Positions 1 to 11,800 of a stretch of DNA of 64,000 nucleotides are shown piece after piece. The notes under the pieces were generated by a model, which saw only the letters and a program-made list of their open reading frames with translations, did no database searches and had not been told where the DNA came from. The position numbers and the translations under genes are program-made. Every line of letters begins with the position of its first letter. Positions within the stretch are counted from its first letter, which is position 1. Source of the DNA: Paenibacillus andongensis (GTDB taxonomy: Bacteria > Bacillota > Bacilli > Paenibacillales > NBRC-103111); assembly GCF_025369935.1 (NCBI RefSeq), contig NZ_CP104467.1, positions 5,463,001-5,527,000 on the forward strand. Direction: 5' to 3'.

Positions 1-3000
1 AGGGTTCAGCAAATCACTTGTATCGGAAGCCGTTAGAAGTCCAAGGCAGTAAAGGGCATCCGTAGCACTTGCGGAATAGGAAATGAATATTTTTCCGTTT
101 TTCTTTAGGACACTTGGTCCTTCATTCACTTCATATCCATGTTTTTCCCAATCATATAGGGGGGATGATATTTTTACTGCATTCGTATCGATCGTCAATG
201 GATCCTTCATTCTTGCTATATACAAATTTGAAACAGAATCAATCTGTGCCCATACAAGATATCTCGTACCATTATGTTCAAAGGTTGTTGCGTCTAAAGA
301 AAACCCATTAAAAGCCATGTCTGACAGATTGGTCTTTTGCATCTGTCCCATATACTGCCAATTTTCTTTTACCAAGGGGTCCAGATTTCCTGGACACATT
401 AGTACTTGGGGACGAATCTGCCAAATATCGGTATTGGATATTGTGGCCGCATAATAGATATACCAATTTCCATCCATATAATGGATTTCAGGTGCCCAAA
501 CATGGGGGCTTTGATTCCCGTTAATGGGGGCCTTTGTATAGATTACCTTTTCCTCAGCAGTAGCAAGTCCCTGTATCGTTGTTGCTCTTCTCAGTATGAT
601 TCGGTCATACTGGTACATGCCTACATTGTTGTGACCTTCTGAGCCGTCCGTATATGAAGCAGTAAAGTAGTAATAACCATCTGTATGCTTATAAATATAT
701 GGATCTGCTCGGTTCATTATAAGCGGATTCTCGTACTCATTGTCATATAAAGATCCTTGTACGGTCACGGCTCCTGGGTTTGCATACTGATGCGGATCGA
801 TGGCATCCCATGTTACAGGAACGGTACCTGTCGTGTTATTACTGTATCTCACTTTTACATTTGAAGGCAATTGAGGTGCTTGGCCAACTGTTGTAGTCAT
901 TGTTACATCATCTGCGCTTATTATTTTTACCGAATCATCCGTAATACCAAATTCACTTTCGATTTCCTGATCCGTAAGCGCGCGGTTGTATACCTTGATA
1001 TTATCAAAATAGCCTTTGAAGTACGGGTCATTATAGAATGATTTTCCCAAATAGGCCAGTAAGTCCCTGCCTAAATCGGACATGGATATGTTTACATTTT
1101 TGTTTTTATTGAGCAATCTTCCATCCTTATAAATGGCCATGCTAGTAGGTGTAACGACAAGCTTAATATTCATCCATTTGCCTGCTATGGAATCCGTAGT
1201 GGCTTTGACCTCCTGCTCGGAGCCCCATGAGCCTGTTGTAATGGCATTCCGCAGTTCAGTATTCCGTGTTCGGAAGAACATATACTTGTTGTTATCTTTA
1301 CCGATCGCAAAGGTAAAGAAGTTTCCATCTACCGTTACCGGCTTGATATCCATGGAAACCGTTACCGTATCCCTTCCATCAAAGAAGCCTTGGGGGAAAG
1401 CTGCGTATGTGCTGTCCGAACCATCCAGATACAGGACTTGTGAGTTCGTATCCGAATCCGTTACGTATGTTGCATTCCCGTTCAAGGTGCCTGTGCGGTT
1501 ATTGCCTGAGGTATCCTGGATTGCGTTGCCTGTTTTTGTTTCATCGAATTTATATTCCAGTACGGGGTTTTGCTGTGGAGCTTCCACAGGTTTCGATGCC
1601 CCCCATTTGGCCATAACAGCATCGTATTCCGCCTTTGTAATCGGCATTACTGTGCCGTGACGCGGTCCTGGCGGCAACCTATACTCGGAAGGGTCAAGCT
1701 TCCTGAATACCCCTGATGCGATGTCAGTGGATACCATAGGAAAGTAACCTCCACCGCCATAGTTGTCCAACAGCAGGCACCATTTATTCTCACCGTTGAA
1801 TTTGAAGATTGCCGGACCTTCCACACCCTGCTGCGCTCCAACGCTATCGGACGAAAGTACGTTGTAGGGCTTGCCCAGCAATTGATCGGACGTATCAATA
1901 AGAATATTGGAATGTGTTTCATCTTTTGAGAATCTGTAATAGGTTCCATTGTACTTTGTTATATCTACGTCTATTACATCAACCGGTCTTTCAATCCATA
2001 TCTCAGGTTTCGAAAAGGTATAGAAATCCCTGGTCTTGGAAATGTAAATCCTTTGTTTCGCATAGTTATCCGATCCAACTCGTGATGCCCAGAACATCAC
2101 ATATTCTCCTGTTTTGTCATCATATACAACTTCAGGAGCCCATGTATTTCCCGCATCATCCGTGGCAACCTTGACCAATCGTTCATTAGACCAATTCACC
2201 AAATCAGTGGATTCCCAGATGACCACAGACTTGCTTCCGGATGTTTGTGCCGAACCCCAATCCGTATCAGCGATCCGAAGATCCGTAGCAACCAGATAGA
2301 ACTTGTCGCCTTCAGGTGAACGCATGATAAACTGATCCCGTACGCCTTTGGTTCCGACATGTGAAGTCAGTACCGGATCGTTACCATTCATTGCGTCCCA
2401 ATGCAAGCCATCCTGACTTAATCCGAAGTAAGTCTGTTCCGCATCAGGCCGATTGGCACCCGTAAAGTATGAAAATAAATAACCTGCATAATCGGATTCA
2501 TGGATCGGTGCCGGTTTTGCCTTAACGGTAATGGTGATATCCTTTGTTCCGGTTGCTGTTCCATGCGTCAGGTGTGCGGTTAATGATACCTGTGTATCTG
2601 CTGCCTGTCTTGTAACGACACCGGGAGGTGTATGATCATAATTTCCATTTACCTGTTCGTTAACATTCACAACATCAGATTTGTCAGTTGTCCAGGTGAT
2701 ATTCACGGTTTCCGTTCCAACCGTCATTGTGCTTGGCAATGTGATGTTGCCGCGTATATCGCCTGCATTGGGAATCACCAATTGTTTTTTTGCCAACTCT
2801 ATCTCTGGATCTTGAAGCTCATCTGCACTAGCTGCTACGAACACAACGCAAGTTGCAGTTTTGCCTCCGTCGGCAGTTGAAGCTGTAATGTCTGTATTGC
2901 CTACTCCAACTGCTGTAACCAATCCTGTAGCGCTTACCGTAGCTACAGCAGGGTTACTGCTGGTCCAGGTTACTACCTGATTTGTTGCATTTGAAGGTGA

Positions 3001-4962
3001 TACTGCAGCTGTTAATTGTATCGTACCTCCAACTACAGAACTTGCTCCGATTTTATCCAGCGTCACACCTGTCACTGCTACATTAGCCAGTGATGATGCA
3101 GCAAGTGTACTTATCTCAACAGAAGTAAGTGCTCTGTTGTAAATACGAAAGTCATCCACCCGTCCTTGAAGAAGCGGATCATTAAATTGAGACTTTCCGA
3201 TATAGTTTGAAGTGGTATTGCCCAAATCTGAGGGTTTGAGCGTCATGGAGCTGTTGCGTCCTACTTCAACACCGTCAAGGTAGAGAATTCCCGTCGCTCC
3301 GTCTAATGTGACCGCAACATGATGCCATGAACTAGCCGGAACGGGCGATGTTCCATTGATGATTTGTTCATTAATAGCGGGTGTTCGTATGGCAAAACGG
3401 AGGTTTCCGGCTTCCGGCGTGACAAACATATAATTCGTTTGGGATGAGCCAAAATCAAAAATTCGGTTCCACCATTTCACCGTATCCAAATTAACTAAAG
3501 TTGAAATGGTGCAAGTTTGGAGAGTAGATACAATCCCATCAGGAAGATCGACATATTGATTGGATCCGTTAAGTTCTACGGCGTTGGCAATTTCTCCGCG
3601 AACCCAAGAAGCTCCACCCACAAGAGTGGCTTGACGATGGTTTCCGGAGGAGTCCGCTGCCGCCGCTCCGCTTGTCTCATCAAACTTGTACCATGAAACC
3701 AAATCTTCAGTTACTGTAACAGATACTTGCCATGTTTGTCCGTTGTATGTTACAGTAATCGTCGCATTTCCGCTACTGATCCCCGTAACCACACCTAAGG
3801 CATCTACTGATACTACCGTTGTGTCCGAGGATCTAAACATTGCACTGCTGGTGACATTTGCTGTAGATAAATCATCATAGGTGACAGTTAACAGCGTTGC
3901 GTGGGTCGTATTTTTTTTCAGCGTATATGAAGTGGAGTCCAAGGAATATACGGTCCCGCTTTTCAATACCGTCGCAGTGAAAATCTTTGTATCGATTGCA
4001 CTGCCCCTGGTTATCGTAGCAGTCAGGTTTACCGTTGTATTTACACCTGACGGTCTAGTTACAGTACCGTCATTCCGGATAACGCTCTGGTTATCGGAAG
4101 TCCATGCGATGGAGGCGCCGGCATATGCGGCAGGCAAACTGACATTGCCTTTTACCGCAGAAAGATCCCCTAAATCAAGAAGTCCTTTTACGGTTGTGAC
4201 AGCATCCGTATCATTTAAGGACTCAATCCAGACATTTTTCACTTCACTGGAGGATAAAGCACGGTTGTATATGCGGAAATCTGAGACTTTACCTTTGAGA
4301 TACTTGTCTGCCGAGTACTCAGGTTTGCCGATATAGTTGTACAGATCGCCAATCTTCTTAGGAGCATTCGTAACATTTGTCGTTTGGGCAATCACTACCC
4401 CATCTTCATACAGCGTTCCTGTTGTTCCTGACAAAGTAAAAGCAACGTTTTTCCATACCCCTTTGGTTAAAGACGCTCTCTTTGCTGTGTTTTGTTCATT
4501 TTCCCACCGGTTTAATGAGATCGTGCTCCTAAGATTCCCGCCCCCGTCTTCCAATAGTGCGAAATACGTTGTACCTGGTGCACCAGCGTATTCAGTGGAG
4601 CCAAAAGTATATACCCAGGCCGGGTCAGCATTCGCTGTATCAAGATAGACGCTGGTCGTTACGGTAATATCCGTTACCCCTGTAAGAATACCATTCGGCA
4701 TTTGAACGAATCCGCTGCTTCCGTCCAGTTCTAGCGCTCTCGATCCATTCGCCGCGGTCCCCCAAGTGTAACCACCATTCAAGGTACCATTGCGGTTGTT
4801 ACCGGAGTAATCCGTAACTGTTGTTCCACTCCCCTCATTAAACTTGTACCACAGCATTAAACTATTATCTGCCGCAACTGCCTTGACTGGTGGTGTAAAT
4901 GGGATTAACCCTGTAAGCATTGTAACAATTAACAAGACTGCCAAAACCCTCATTTTCGCCAT
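1..4962 (-). CDS. Secreted multi-domain glycoside hydrolase family 43 protein, C-terminal part beyond the window
   Basis: Open in one frame from the ATG at 4962 to the window edge (1,654 codons seen), behind AGGAAGGG. Signal peptide at residues 1-30. In order: LamG/concanavalin-like domain (about 35-235), atrophied Ig-like plus Big_2 modules (about 255-420), second LamG (about 424-618), Big_2 and Ig-like modules (about 625-815), a first GH43 catalytic domain (about 820-1110, with the VRDQFIM Asp region), a third LamG (about 1125-1335), a Big_4-like linker, and a second GH43 domain from about 1405 (ADPYIY with the catalytic Asp; WAPEIHY with the acid Glu), cut by the edge. GH43 enzymes are inverting arabinofuranosidases, arabinanases or xylosidases, so extracellular plant-polysaccharide attack is likely; the exact substrate cannot be read from the sequence. 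Two catalytic domains in one chain is notable. A cre-like site lies 50 bp upstream. Confidence 0.85.
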   Translation of the reverse strand, partial: MAKMRVLAVLLIVTMLTGLIPFTPPVKAVAADNSLMLWYKFNEGSGTTVTDYSGNNRNGTLNGGYTWGTAANGSRALELDGSSGFVQMPNGILTGVTDITVTTSVYLDTANADPAWVYTFGSTEYAGAPGTTYFALLEDGGGNLRSTISLNRWENEQNTAKRASLTKGVWKNVAFTLSGTTGTLYEDGVVIAQTTNVTNAPKKIGDLYNYIGKPEYSADKYLKGKVSDFRIYNRALSSSEVKNVWIESLNDTDAVTTVKGLLDLGDLSAVKGNVSLPAAYAGASIAWTSDNQSVIRNDGTVTRPSGVNTTVNLTATITRGSAIDTKIFTATVLKSGTVYSLDSTSYTLKKNTTHATLLTVTYDDLSTANVTSSAMFRSSDTTVVSVDALGVVTGISSGNATITVTYNGQTWQVSVTVTEDLVSWYKFDETSGAAAADSSGNHRQATLVGGASWVRGEIANAVELNGSNQYVDLPDGIVSTLQTCTISTLVNLDTVKWWNRIFDFGSSQTNYMFVTPEAGNLRFAIRTPAINEQIINGTSPVPASSWHHVAVTLDGATGILYLDGVEVGRNSSMTLKPSDLGNTTSNYIGKSQFNDPLLQGRVDDFRIYNRALTSVEISTLAASSLANVAVTGVTLDKIGASSVVGGTIQLTAAVSPSNATNQVVTWTSSNPAVATVSATGLVTAVGVGNTDITASTADGGKTATCVVFVAASADELQDPEIELAKKQLVIPNAGDIRGNITLPSTMTVGTETVNITWTTDKSDVVNVNEQVNGNYDHTPPGVVTRQAADTQVSLTAHLTHGTATGTKDITITVKAKPAPIHESDYAGYLFSYFTGANRPDAEQTYFGLSQDGLHWDAMNGNDPVLTSHVGTKGVRDQFIMRSPEGDKFYLVATDLRIADTDWGSAQTSGSKSVVIWESTDLVNWSNERLVKVATDDAGNTWAPEVVYDDKTGEYVMFWASRVGSDNYAKQRIYISKTRDFYTFSKPEIWIERPVDVIDVDITKYNGTYYRFSKDETHSNILIDTSDQLLGKPYNVLSSDSVGAQQGVEGPAIFKFNGENKWCLLLDNYGGGGYFPMVSTDIASGVFRKLDPSEYRLPPGPRHGTVMPITKAEYDAVMAKWGASKPVEAPQQNPVLEYKFDETKTGNAIQDTSGNNRTGTLNGNATYVTDSDTNSQVLYLDGSDSTYAAFPQGFFDGRDTVTVSMDIKPVTVDGNFFTFAIGKDNNKYMFFRTRNTELRNAITTGSWGSEQEVKATTDSIAGKWMNIKLVVTPTSMAIYKDGRLLNKNKNVNISMSDLGRDLLAYLGKSFYNDPYFKGYFDNIKVYNRALTDQEIESEFGITDDSVKIISADDVTMTTTVGQAPQLPSNVKVRYSNNTTGTVPVTWDAIDPHQYANPGAVTVQGSLYDNEYENPLIMNRADPYIYKHTDGYYYFTASYTDGSEGHNNVGMYQYDRIILRRATTIQGLATAEEKVIYTKAPINGNQSPHVWAPEIHYMDGNWYIYYAATISNTDIWQIRPQVLMCPGNLDPLVKENWQYMGQMQKTNLSDMAFNGFSLDATTFEHNGTRYLVWAQIDSVSNLYIARMKDPLTIDTNAVKISSPLYDWEKHGYEVNEGPSVLKKNGKIFISYSASATDALYCLGLLTASDTSDLLNP

Positions 4963-5011
4963 AATTTTTTCCCTTCCTACTTTTTATGATATTTAGGTGT
5001 GATATATTGAA

Positions 5012-5025
5012 TGAATCCGCTTACA
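5012..5025 (-). promoter_or_regulatory. Probable catabolite-responsive element (cre) for the GH43 gene
   Basis: TGTAAGCGGATTCA on the minus strand matches the CcpA consensus TGWAANCGNTNWCA at all but one defined position. It sits about 50 bp upstream of the GH43 start, a normal place for carbon catabolite repression of a secreted glycosidase. CcpA itself is not in the window. Confidence 0.55.
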
Positions 5026-5274
5026 AAATAGTTTATAGGATAAACAGGGAAATAAAAATAGAATTATTTGCGGTAAAAGTTTGATTTTTTTACTCTTCGC
5101 CGCTAGCAATGCTACCTGCATAATCACGCTCGGGTCTAATCAATAAAGATAATTTTTCATTGGTATTTCTCCCTAGAATAAATAAAAAAGAGCGCATAAC
5201 CATTCTGCGCCCCCATAGATGGTTTGAAACAATTTTCTCAAACTAAATGAATGTTTTCTCACTTAATATGAAAA

Positions 5275-5340
5275 ATCAAAAAAAAAAAATAAAAAAAATA
5301 ACAAAAAAAAATCACAAAAAAAAATAAAAAAAATAACAAA
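5275..5340. repeat. A-rich imperfect tandem repeat
   Basis: Two imperfect copies with a period of about 36 bp, beginning at 5275 and 5311. Each is an ATCA-type start followed by long A runs broken by single T or TAAC. The plus strand is nearly all A over about 65 bp, which predicts stiff or intrinsically curved DNA. Confidence 0.6.
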
Positions 5341-5364
5341 CAAAATGTGATATTCCATAATTAA

Positions 5365-5477
5365 TTAGAAAACGGAGCCCGCTAACCCGCGTAGCTACGT
5401 TTTTGTTGTTTCAGAGTTCATTAGAATTTTTTGGTCGTCGCAGCGAAAATGGCTGTTTGTTGCAAAATTCGTTAGAA
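5365..5477. repeat. Degenerate intergenic repeat with recurring TTAGAA
   Basis: TTAGAA recurs at 5365, 5421 and 5472, giving two units of 56 and 51 bp. Each unit ends in a similar TTGTTG...TTC(A/G)TTAGAA stretch. No ORF is present. It resembles the short dispersed intergenic repeats found in Paenibacillus genomes, but only this copy can be seen here. Confidence 0.4.
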
Positions 5478-5760
5478 AAAATTATTTAGTCTATATACAG
5501 TACATGTATAAATATGCAATACATGAGGAGGTGGAAATTAAGGAAGATCAATTACGGTCTCTGAATGATAAAAACTACATTGAGAAGAAACTCAATTTAG
5601 CTCTTTGAATTATTGATGTAGGTTGTCGTTCTAATTTAACCGTCCAGGTTCTTTATTCACTTCAAAGTTAGTTGTGTCACTATAGCTTTCATCCATTGCC
5701 TGATAGTTGGACGCCTCCTTTAAATATCACAAACGCATTATGTCATTATTTTACAGCATA

Positions 5761-5792
5761 AAGAAAGAGCAAGCCATATGATTGGCCTACTC
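5761..5792 (-). terminator. Intrinsic terminator of the SLH/YD-repeat gene
   Basis: Minus-strand stem of 10 bp (5783-5792 with 5767-5776, two G-U pairs) and a 6-nt loop, followed by a T-rich tail (TTTCTTT), 23 bp past the stop codon. Confidence 0.7.
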
Positions 5793-5814
5793 TATTCAGA
5801 CTAAAACTAATGAT

Positions 5815-8800
5815 TTAAGGGTGTCTAATTGAGCCGCAGACTTTGCCCTTAATGGCAGCCTCCGCTTTCAAGCCCGGTTTAATGTTCTTCAAATCCCAGC
5901 TTGGGCCACCTTTCAAGCCATCGAGTTTAAATTTTCTGCCTGATTTGCTTGGACTCAACAGATCAACGCTGAAAGGGCCGACATCAGCTTTTAGAATAGG
6001 GCCGAATTCAGGGCAATTACCGTCAAAATTCTGCTTATACTTAACCCCTCCGCTAATGCCTCCGGCAGGCGTTTTAAGCTTCGCTGTCGCTTCTACCGAT
6101 ACGCCGTCATTCGCAATATTCTCGAATGGGTCCACTTCAAATCCGCCGCCGATCCCAACCCCGGCTTCTCCGCAAGCGGATACCCCGTCTTCATCGGCAC
6201 AAATTTTGACACCGGCTCCCAAGCCAGCGTAAGCCGAGAAACCGACGCAGAACAAACCGCAAGGGTCACGGAGCAGAACAGGGTTGTTGTTGACGTAAGC
6301 ATATAGATTCGCTTGACCGGAATTATATAAAATCGGGTCGCGAGCTGTCCATCTTCCCGCCGCCGGGTCGTAATCGCGGAAGCCGAAATGAACGAGCTTC
6401 GTGTCAGGATCTGCGATGCCGCCGGCGTATCCAATCGGCAAGAAGAAGGCCGGATTGGAATCACTGAGCAAAACTCCAAAACTGTCGAATTGATAGCTTT
6501 TCACTTTACTTCCGTTCTTGTCGTACATCTCTTGCGGAGTTCCGACGTTGTCCGTTACCACGTAGTATCTTGCTCCGCCGCGATCTAAGGACAGCAGCAA
6601 GCCACCTTCATCATAGTAGTAGGTCGTAACGGTTCCGCCGTAGACAGAGGAGGTCACCTGCTGCGCGTCTAGCGGATTGCCATATAAATAAAGCATCGTA
6701 CCGGTCCCGTCTTCACGCGCTGTTCTTCTTCCGAGCGCATCGTACGTATAGCGGATCGTCTTCCCGTTCGTTACGGCTTGCAGCAGTTCACCATTAGATC
6801 CGTAACGGAACACATCGTTGTCTCTTTGCGTTAAGAATCCGTCCTTGTCATATTGGTACTGCACGTTATTCGCATTTTGCAGCTGATCATACGGATTATA
6901 GACGCTGATTTCCGGTGCAGCTCCGCCTATCGCGCGAGTCAGTCGGTTGCGATTCACGTCATAGCTGTACTGTTCCTGCATCGTTCCGTTTACCTTCACA
7001 GTTTCAAGCTGCCCGTCGCTATCATACGAGTAATCGTATACGTCCTCAGTGACACTCGTCTTCACCGTTTTCCGGGTGAGCCAGCCTCTGTCATCGAATT
7101 CCTGCCCGACCCGATAAATTTCTGCGCCTTTGACGCTGTAGATCTCCGAGTTAACGCGACCCATCGTATCGTAGCCTTTATCGACTTTAAAAGCGGCTCC
7201 CGCAGCGCCCTCCTGAACCGAGCTGACAAATCCCGAGTTATTGACGCGCATATAGGAGAACGGTCCAAACGTCTTCAGATTGTCGTCATCATCCCAACCG
7301 ATCGGAATATTGGTGGTTACTCCACCCACCACTGCCTTTATGTTCGTCGGCTTGGAGAAGCTGTCGTACGTATAATCGAATTGCCCTGCGGCTTTCCCGC
7401 TCCAAGTCATCTTCATGACATCGTTTCCGTCATAGGTGTAGTCAATGGTTTGCTTCACGCCATATACCGCTGAATTCACCGATTCGACTTTACTGACGCG
7501 ATCCGTATTATCTTTGTACGTAAACGTCCGTTGGATGTCAGCATCATTCATTCCGGTCATCCGACCGCCGGCGTCATACGTGTAATCGACCGTTTTGCCG
7601 CTTGGTAGCAGCGTGTAATCCAGCAGCCCGTTTTTATGGAACGACTTCGAGCCAATCCCTTCGCCTTCAGGCAGGAAGCCTTCGAATTCATCCAGACTGT
7701 TGAACGATTGCCGGTATACCGATTGATTAGGCATCGTGATCGATGTCATATTGCCGTTCGCATCGTAGCCTTTTTGAATCGAGTCTTTACCGTTCAGTTT
7801 AACGCCTGTCATTCTCCCAGAGCTATCGTAGCCATACTCTTTCGTGCTTCCGTGAGCGTCCTGCGTCTTGACCAGGTTGTTCTGATCGTCATACGTGTAT
7901 TGAACGAACTGGCTGCCTTGCTGCGATTGCGCGAGCCGTCCTTTGGCATCATACTGGTACGCAATCGGATCGATGTTCTGGCCCGGATATTCCGCTTTGA
8001 TAGCTCGGCTATTATCGTCATAGGTTGTAATTGTTTGATAGCCCTGACTGCTGGTTTCAATCAGTTTTTTTGCTACAGCATCGTACTGCACCGTGGAGGT
8101 TGTCGTTTTGCCGCTTTTATTGTCCGTCGTCTTGTAAGTTACGGTCATCTTCTTTAAATCTAATGGATGAGTGGCATTTCCTGTCTCCACCGACCGTTTC
8201 TCGCTAAATGTCCAGCTACGTCCGGCAGGCGTCGTTACGGTCATGCTGTCCAGAAGCAGCGCCTCCTGCCCGAAGAGCGGATCGGCCTTCATCAGGCTGG
8301 TCACGACAACACCGCTAGGATAGTGAACCTCTTGCTCCATCCCCTCATTTCGGATGTACGATGTCGTCAAAGCGCCGGAAGGATCCGTAATATCATGACG
8401 AACGACTCCGTCCGTTTGACTTGTCTTGTACGTTGTGGTTTGGCCGTATTTGGTATACGTAATGGTATTGCCGCCATCAAAATATGTCCGAGTGAGCGTC
8501 GCCTCGCCTCCCGGGTCCTTCGCGTCGGTGAGAAGCCCTTGCGCATCGTAGCCATAATCCCTCTTCTGATTCCGAGGATCTTCAAACTGGGTCAACAATC
8601 CCTTACTGTCGTACTGCATCCGATAGGATTCACCGGACGGGTTCGTAACGGCCATCAACTGTCTGTTCTCAACCGTCAGTTCTGTGCGCTGGCTGCCGGG
8701 AGCGATGACCGCGGTCGGAATGCCTTGCGCGTTACGCTCGATGACGACCGTATTGCCGTCGCCGTCCGTCACGGAAGCAAGCCGTCCTTGTGCGTCATAT

Positions 8801-11800
8801 CCAAAGCTTTGTACTGTTTTTCCAGTCATTGTGTCTAATGTCCGTTTATGCAAGCCGGTGCCTTTATCAAATTCGAACAACAAGGTTCCATTGGAGTCCG
8901 ATATCACATGATCGTTGTCCAAACGGCTTTTGCCGATTTGGTATTGATAAAATCGATCGGGCCCCGGCTTACTACTGCTCAGAGTAGCGATGGATAGCTC
9001 GCTGTCGGGACCACCGGAGACAAGTCGTACTACCGTACTACCGCTCTCATTCTTAGCCACGTTCACCGCTTGCTCAACGAAGGCGTGAGCAACCTCCTCA
9101 ACCTTACCGTCTGGTGTAATTCTAAATAATTGGTTGGTTTGTTTCTCAATAAAATAAATATTGCCGGTTTGGTCGATTTCGATATTATCGGTCATAAATA
9201 CGGCTTCCGAAGCTTTTTCCGTCTTATCCAGATTGTACTGTTTTCCGGTGCTTGGGAAATACCCCGCCGGTAAACCGGCCACCAACGAAATTTGTCCCTG
9301 CGGATCGATTTTGCGGATACGTGAATGCGTGCAATAATAATAGTTCAAACAGGCATTCATATAATGGTCCAGCACATACAAACTGCCGTCCGGACCAATC
9401 TCCAAGGCTTGCATGAGTCCACCCACATTACTTTGGGTTGCAAAGCCGCCGGCGGCGCCGAAATTATCGCGGGTTAAAGGCCTTCTTTGGTGCAAAACGG
9501 TAATCGTACCGTCCGTGTTGACTTTGAAAAGCCCCGCGGAATCAATAAAATAAATACTGCCGTCCTTCCCGAATTCGATATCTCGCGGATTATACAAGCT
9601 AACTGATTTCGCATCTGCTCCGTCTTGGATATCCCCAAATTCAACGCCCAGCGCGCCGTTTCCGGCCACGACGATCGGATTATCCGGATTCGCCTTCGTC
9701 CTTTTCACAATTTGGTATTTCCCCCACTCGCTTGTATAAAGCGATCCGTCTTTATCCAGGGCAAAGCCATTTAAGCTCCCCTGCCCTAATGGCGACGAAT
9801 TCCATCTGGTCAAAGTGCCGTCCTTCGCAAGGCGGTATACATTGTTGTTCACAGCGTTGCTTCCATTATTGTTAACAATCGCATAAGCTGAGAAGATGAT
9901 CGAGCCGTCCGCATCCATTACGTTGTTAATCTGACTATATGAGCCAATCGTGTCCGTTAATACGAGACTGTCAGGATTCGAGGCATCTCCGCGGAATTTG
10001 ATCTCAGCTCCGACTGTCTGATCTACCCTTTCCGATATCGAGCCGTTACCCAAATAAAGATTCGCCTCGTCCAGGATGTTATGGGTGTTGATACTCCACC
10101 CGGCTATTCCGTTTTCCCCGTATGGGTTCTCCGGGCTTTCCAACACTCCCTTATAGCTGTTCTGGTAGGAAAAACCTGCATTTTCCCGCGGCCTAAGCTC
10201 CTCGTCAAAGTTGGGCAACCGGCCGAATGCGCTGTAATAGGAGGAGACCGGTTCCACGTAAGCTACCGGATAATAGTAATCAAAAGTAATCTTATAAGGG
10301 TGGCTTCCTGTAAGAACTCTTCCGTAGGCATCGCGCCCATCCCATTGGAACATAAACTCCTGGTTGGGTTCCGCCGGAAAGCTTTTGTTAATCGTTCTAC
10401 CCGCGATTTCGATTTTCAACCCGATTCCTGTGAGTGAATCAGGTATGGAATCACCGCTCACCGGAATGTGTAATGACGACTTCTCCTTATAGCCAGGCGT
10501 GTTTCTGCTGTAATAGTTCAAGCTTAGCGAGGTTCCGGTCAACGGAATGCTTTCCCCCAGCGATTGTTCTTCACAGCCGATGATCGAGCCTTTCTTTTTA
10601 CAGGGATCGTTAATATCCGGATTATCCGGGTTCGGGTCATTGTCGTCAGGTCGTATCGCATCATCCGGCGCCTTGTAGTACCAATTGCAGTCGTATGGCG
10701 TAAAATGCTGGATCGGAACGCGCCATAATGTTTTCCCAGCTGTATAAAGACCAGCCAATTTCATTTGTTCTTCTTGGGTAAAGCCAAGCTCATTCAGCTT
10801 CGTATCGTCATCGGCTATGCCATCGCCATCGCTGTCGATTGCGGCTATGCCCCCGTCCGTCGCCACGATTTCAATGATTCTCCCGTTTGCCGACGGTACC
10901 CAACTTGAGGTCTCGCGATCATAGTAGCCGACAGGCACGGCACCTCCAACCGGAAATTGCAAGAAGTTATCCACGTAATAATATAGGGTCTTGTCAAAGC
11001 TAACTGTCGCAGCCCCCGCTGCCACCGCTTCATCTGCAGAAAGCTCGATGGCATACGTGTAGCCTACGAATTGGGGCAGTTCTCCGGGCATCGCCTTAGG
11101 GCCGTTATCGCCGACCGTATACTCTGTTGCGCGGAAATGCATTTCGTTCAATTCAGCGGTAGAACCGTCGGCGAGTTTCATCGTCGCTTTAGCACCGGCA
11201 GGAACAAGCAGTGTTGCCGTTCTTGATCCGTCAGCATCTGTAGTCATATTTCCGCGAGCCACTTGCATCTCTGTCGCATCATTTAGGTTAACCAGCGTTA
11301 CTTTGTTGTCAAATGCCTTCAATACGACATCAGGGATAGCCGCATAATCTTGCCATGGCGCTTCGACTTGACGTTGAATGGACATGTAGCCGTTTTTCTC
11401 ATAATTGACGGTAAGTCTGCTGCCGCCATTTACCGCGATATCGAACATACCGTCCGCCCGGCTGAGCGTTTGGCCAAGCTCGGGATGATCCAATATCGTT
11501 ACTTTAGCTCCGGGCAAAGGCTGACCCGCGTCGTCCAATACTTTCCCGCGCAGCACGGCCGTTCGTTCCGGCTTGATCGTATCTGGAGCCACGCCGGTTT
11601 GAATCGGAGTCGGGCCGGTGAACAGGAATGATGTTTGGTCTGCAAAGGTTGTCGCTCCCGTTGTAGGAAGCTGAGTAGCTACCGTGCTTGGATCGGGCGG
11701 GAGCTGGTCTGACGGTGGTGATTGCGGCGTAGCCTGCGCTGTCGCGGACTTCGCCGATTCGTTGCCGCTGGCGTCCACCGCCGATACGGCAAAGCTGTAC

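Larger units (their letters stand above)
5026..5760. other. Gene-poor, A-rich spacer between the GH43 gene and the SLH/YD-repeat gene
   Basis: No convincing gene was found in this stretch of over 700 bp. It holds an A-rich tandem tract (5275-5340), a TTAGAA-delimited degenerate repeat (5365-5477), and a weak minus-strand hairpin with a T-rich tail (5183-5210, 5-bp stem). Two short open stretches have little support: a plus-strand GTG frame at 5531-5608 (25 aa) and a minus-strand ATG frame at 5631-5696 (21 aa), the latter with AAAGGAGG but 17 bp from the ATG. Both look like gene remnants or chance. Confidence 0.5.

Noticed and set aside
5531..5608. A 25-aa GTG frame after GAGGAG in the spacer
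   Set aside because: The purine-rich stretch abuts the start codon and no family is recognised, so it is listed only as a possible remnant in the spacer entry.
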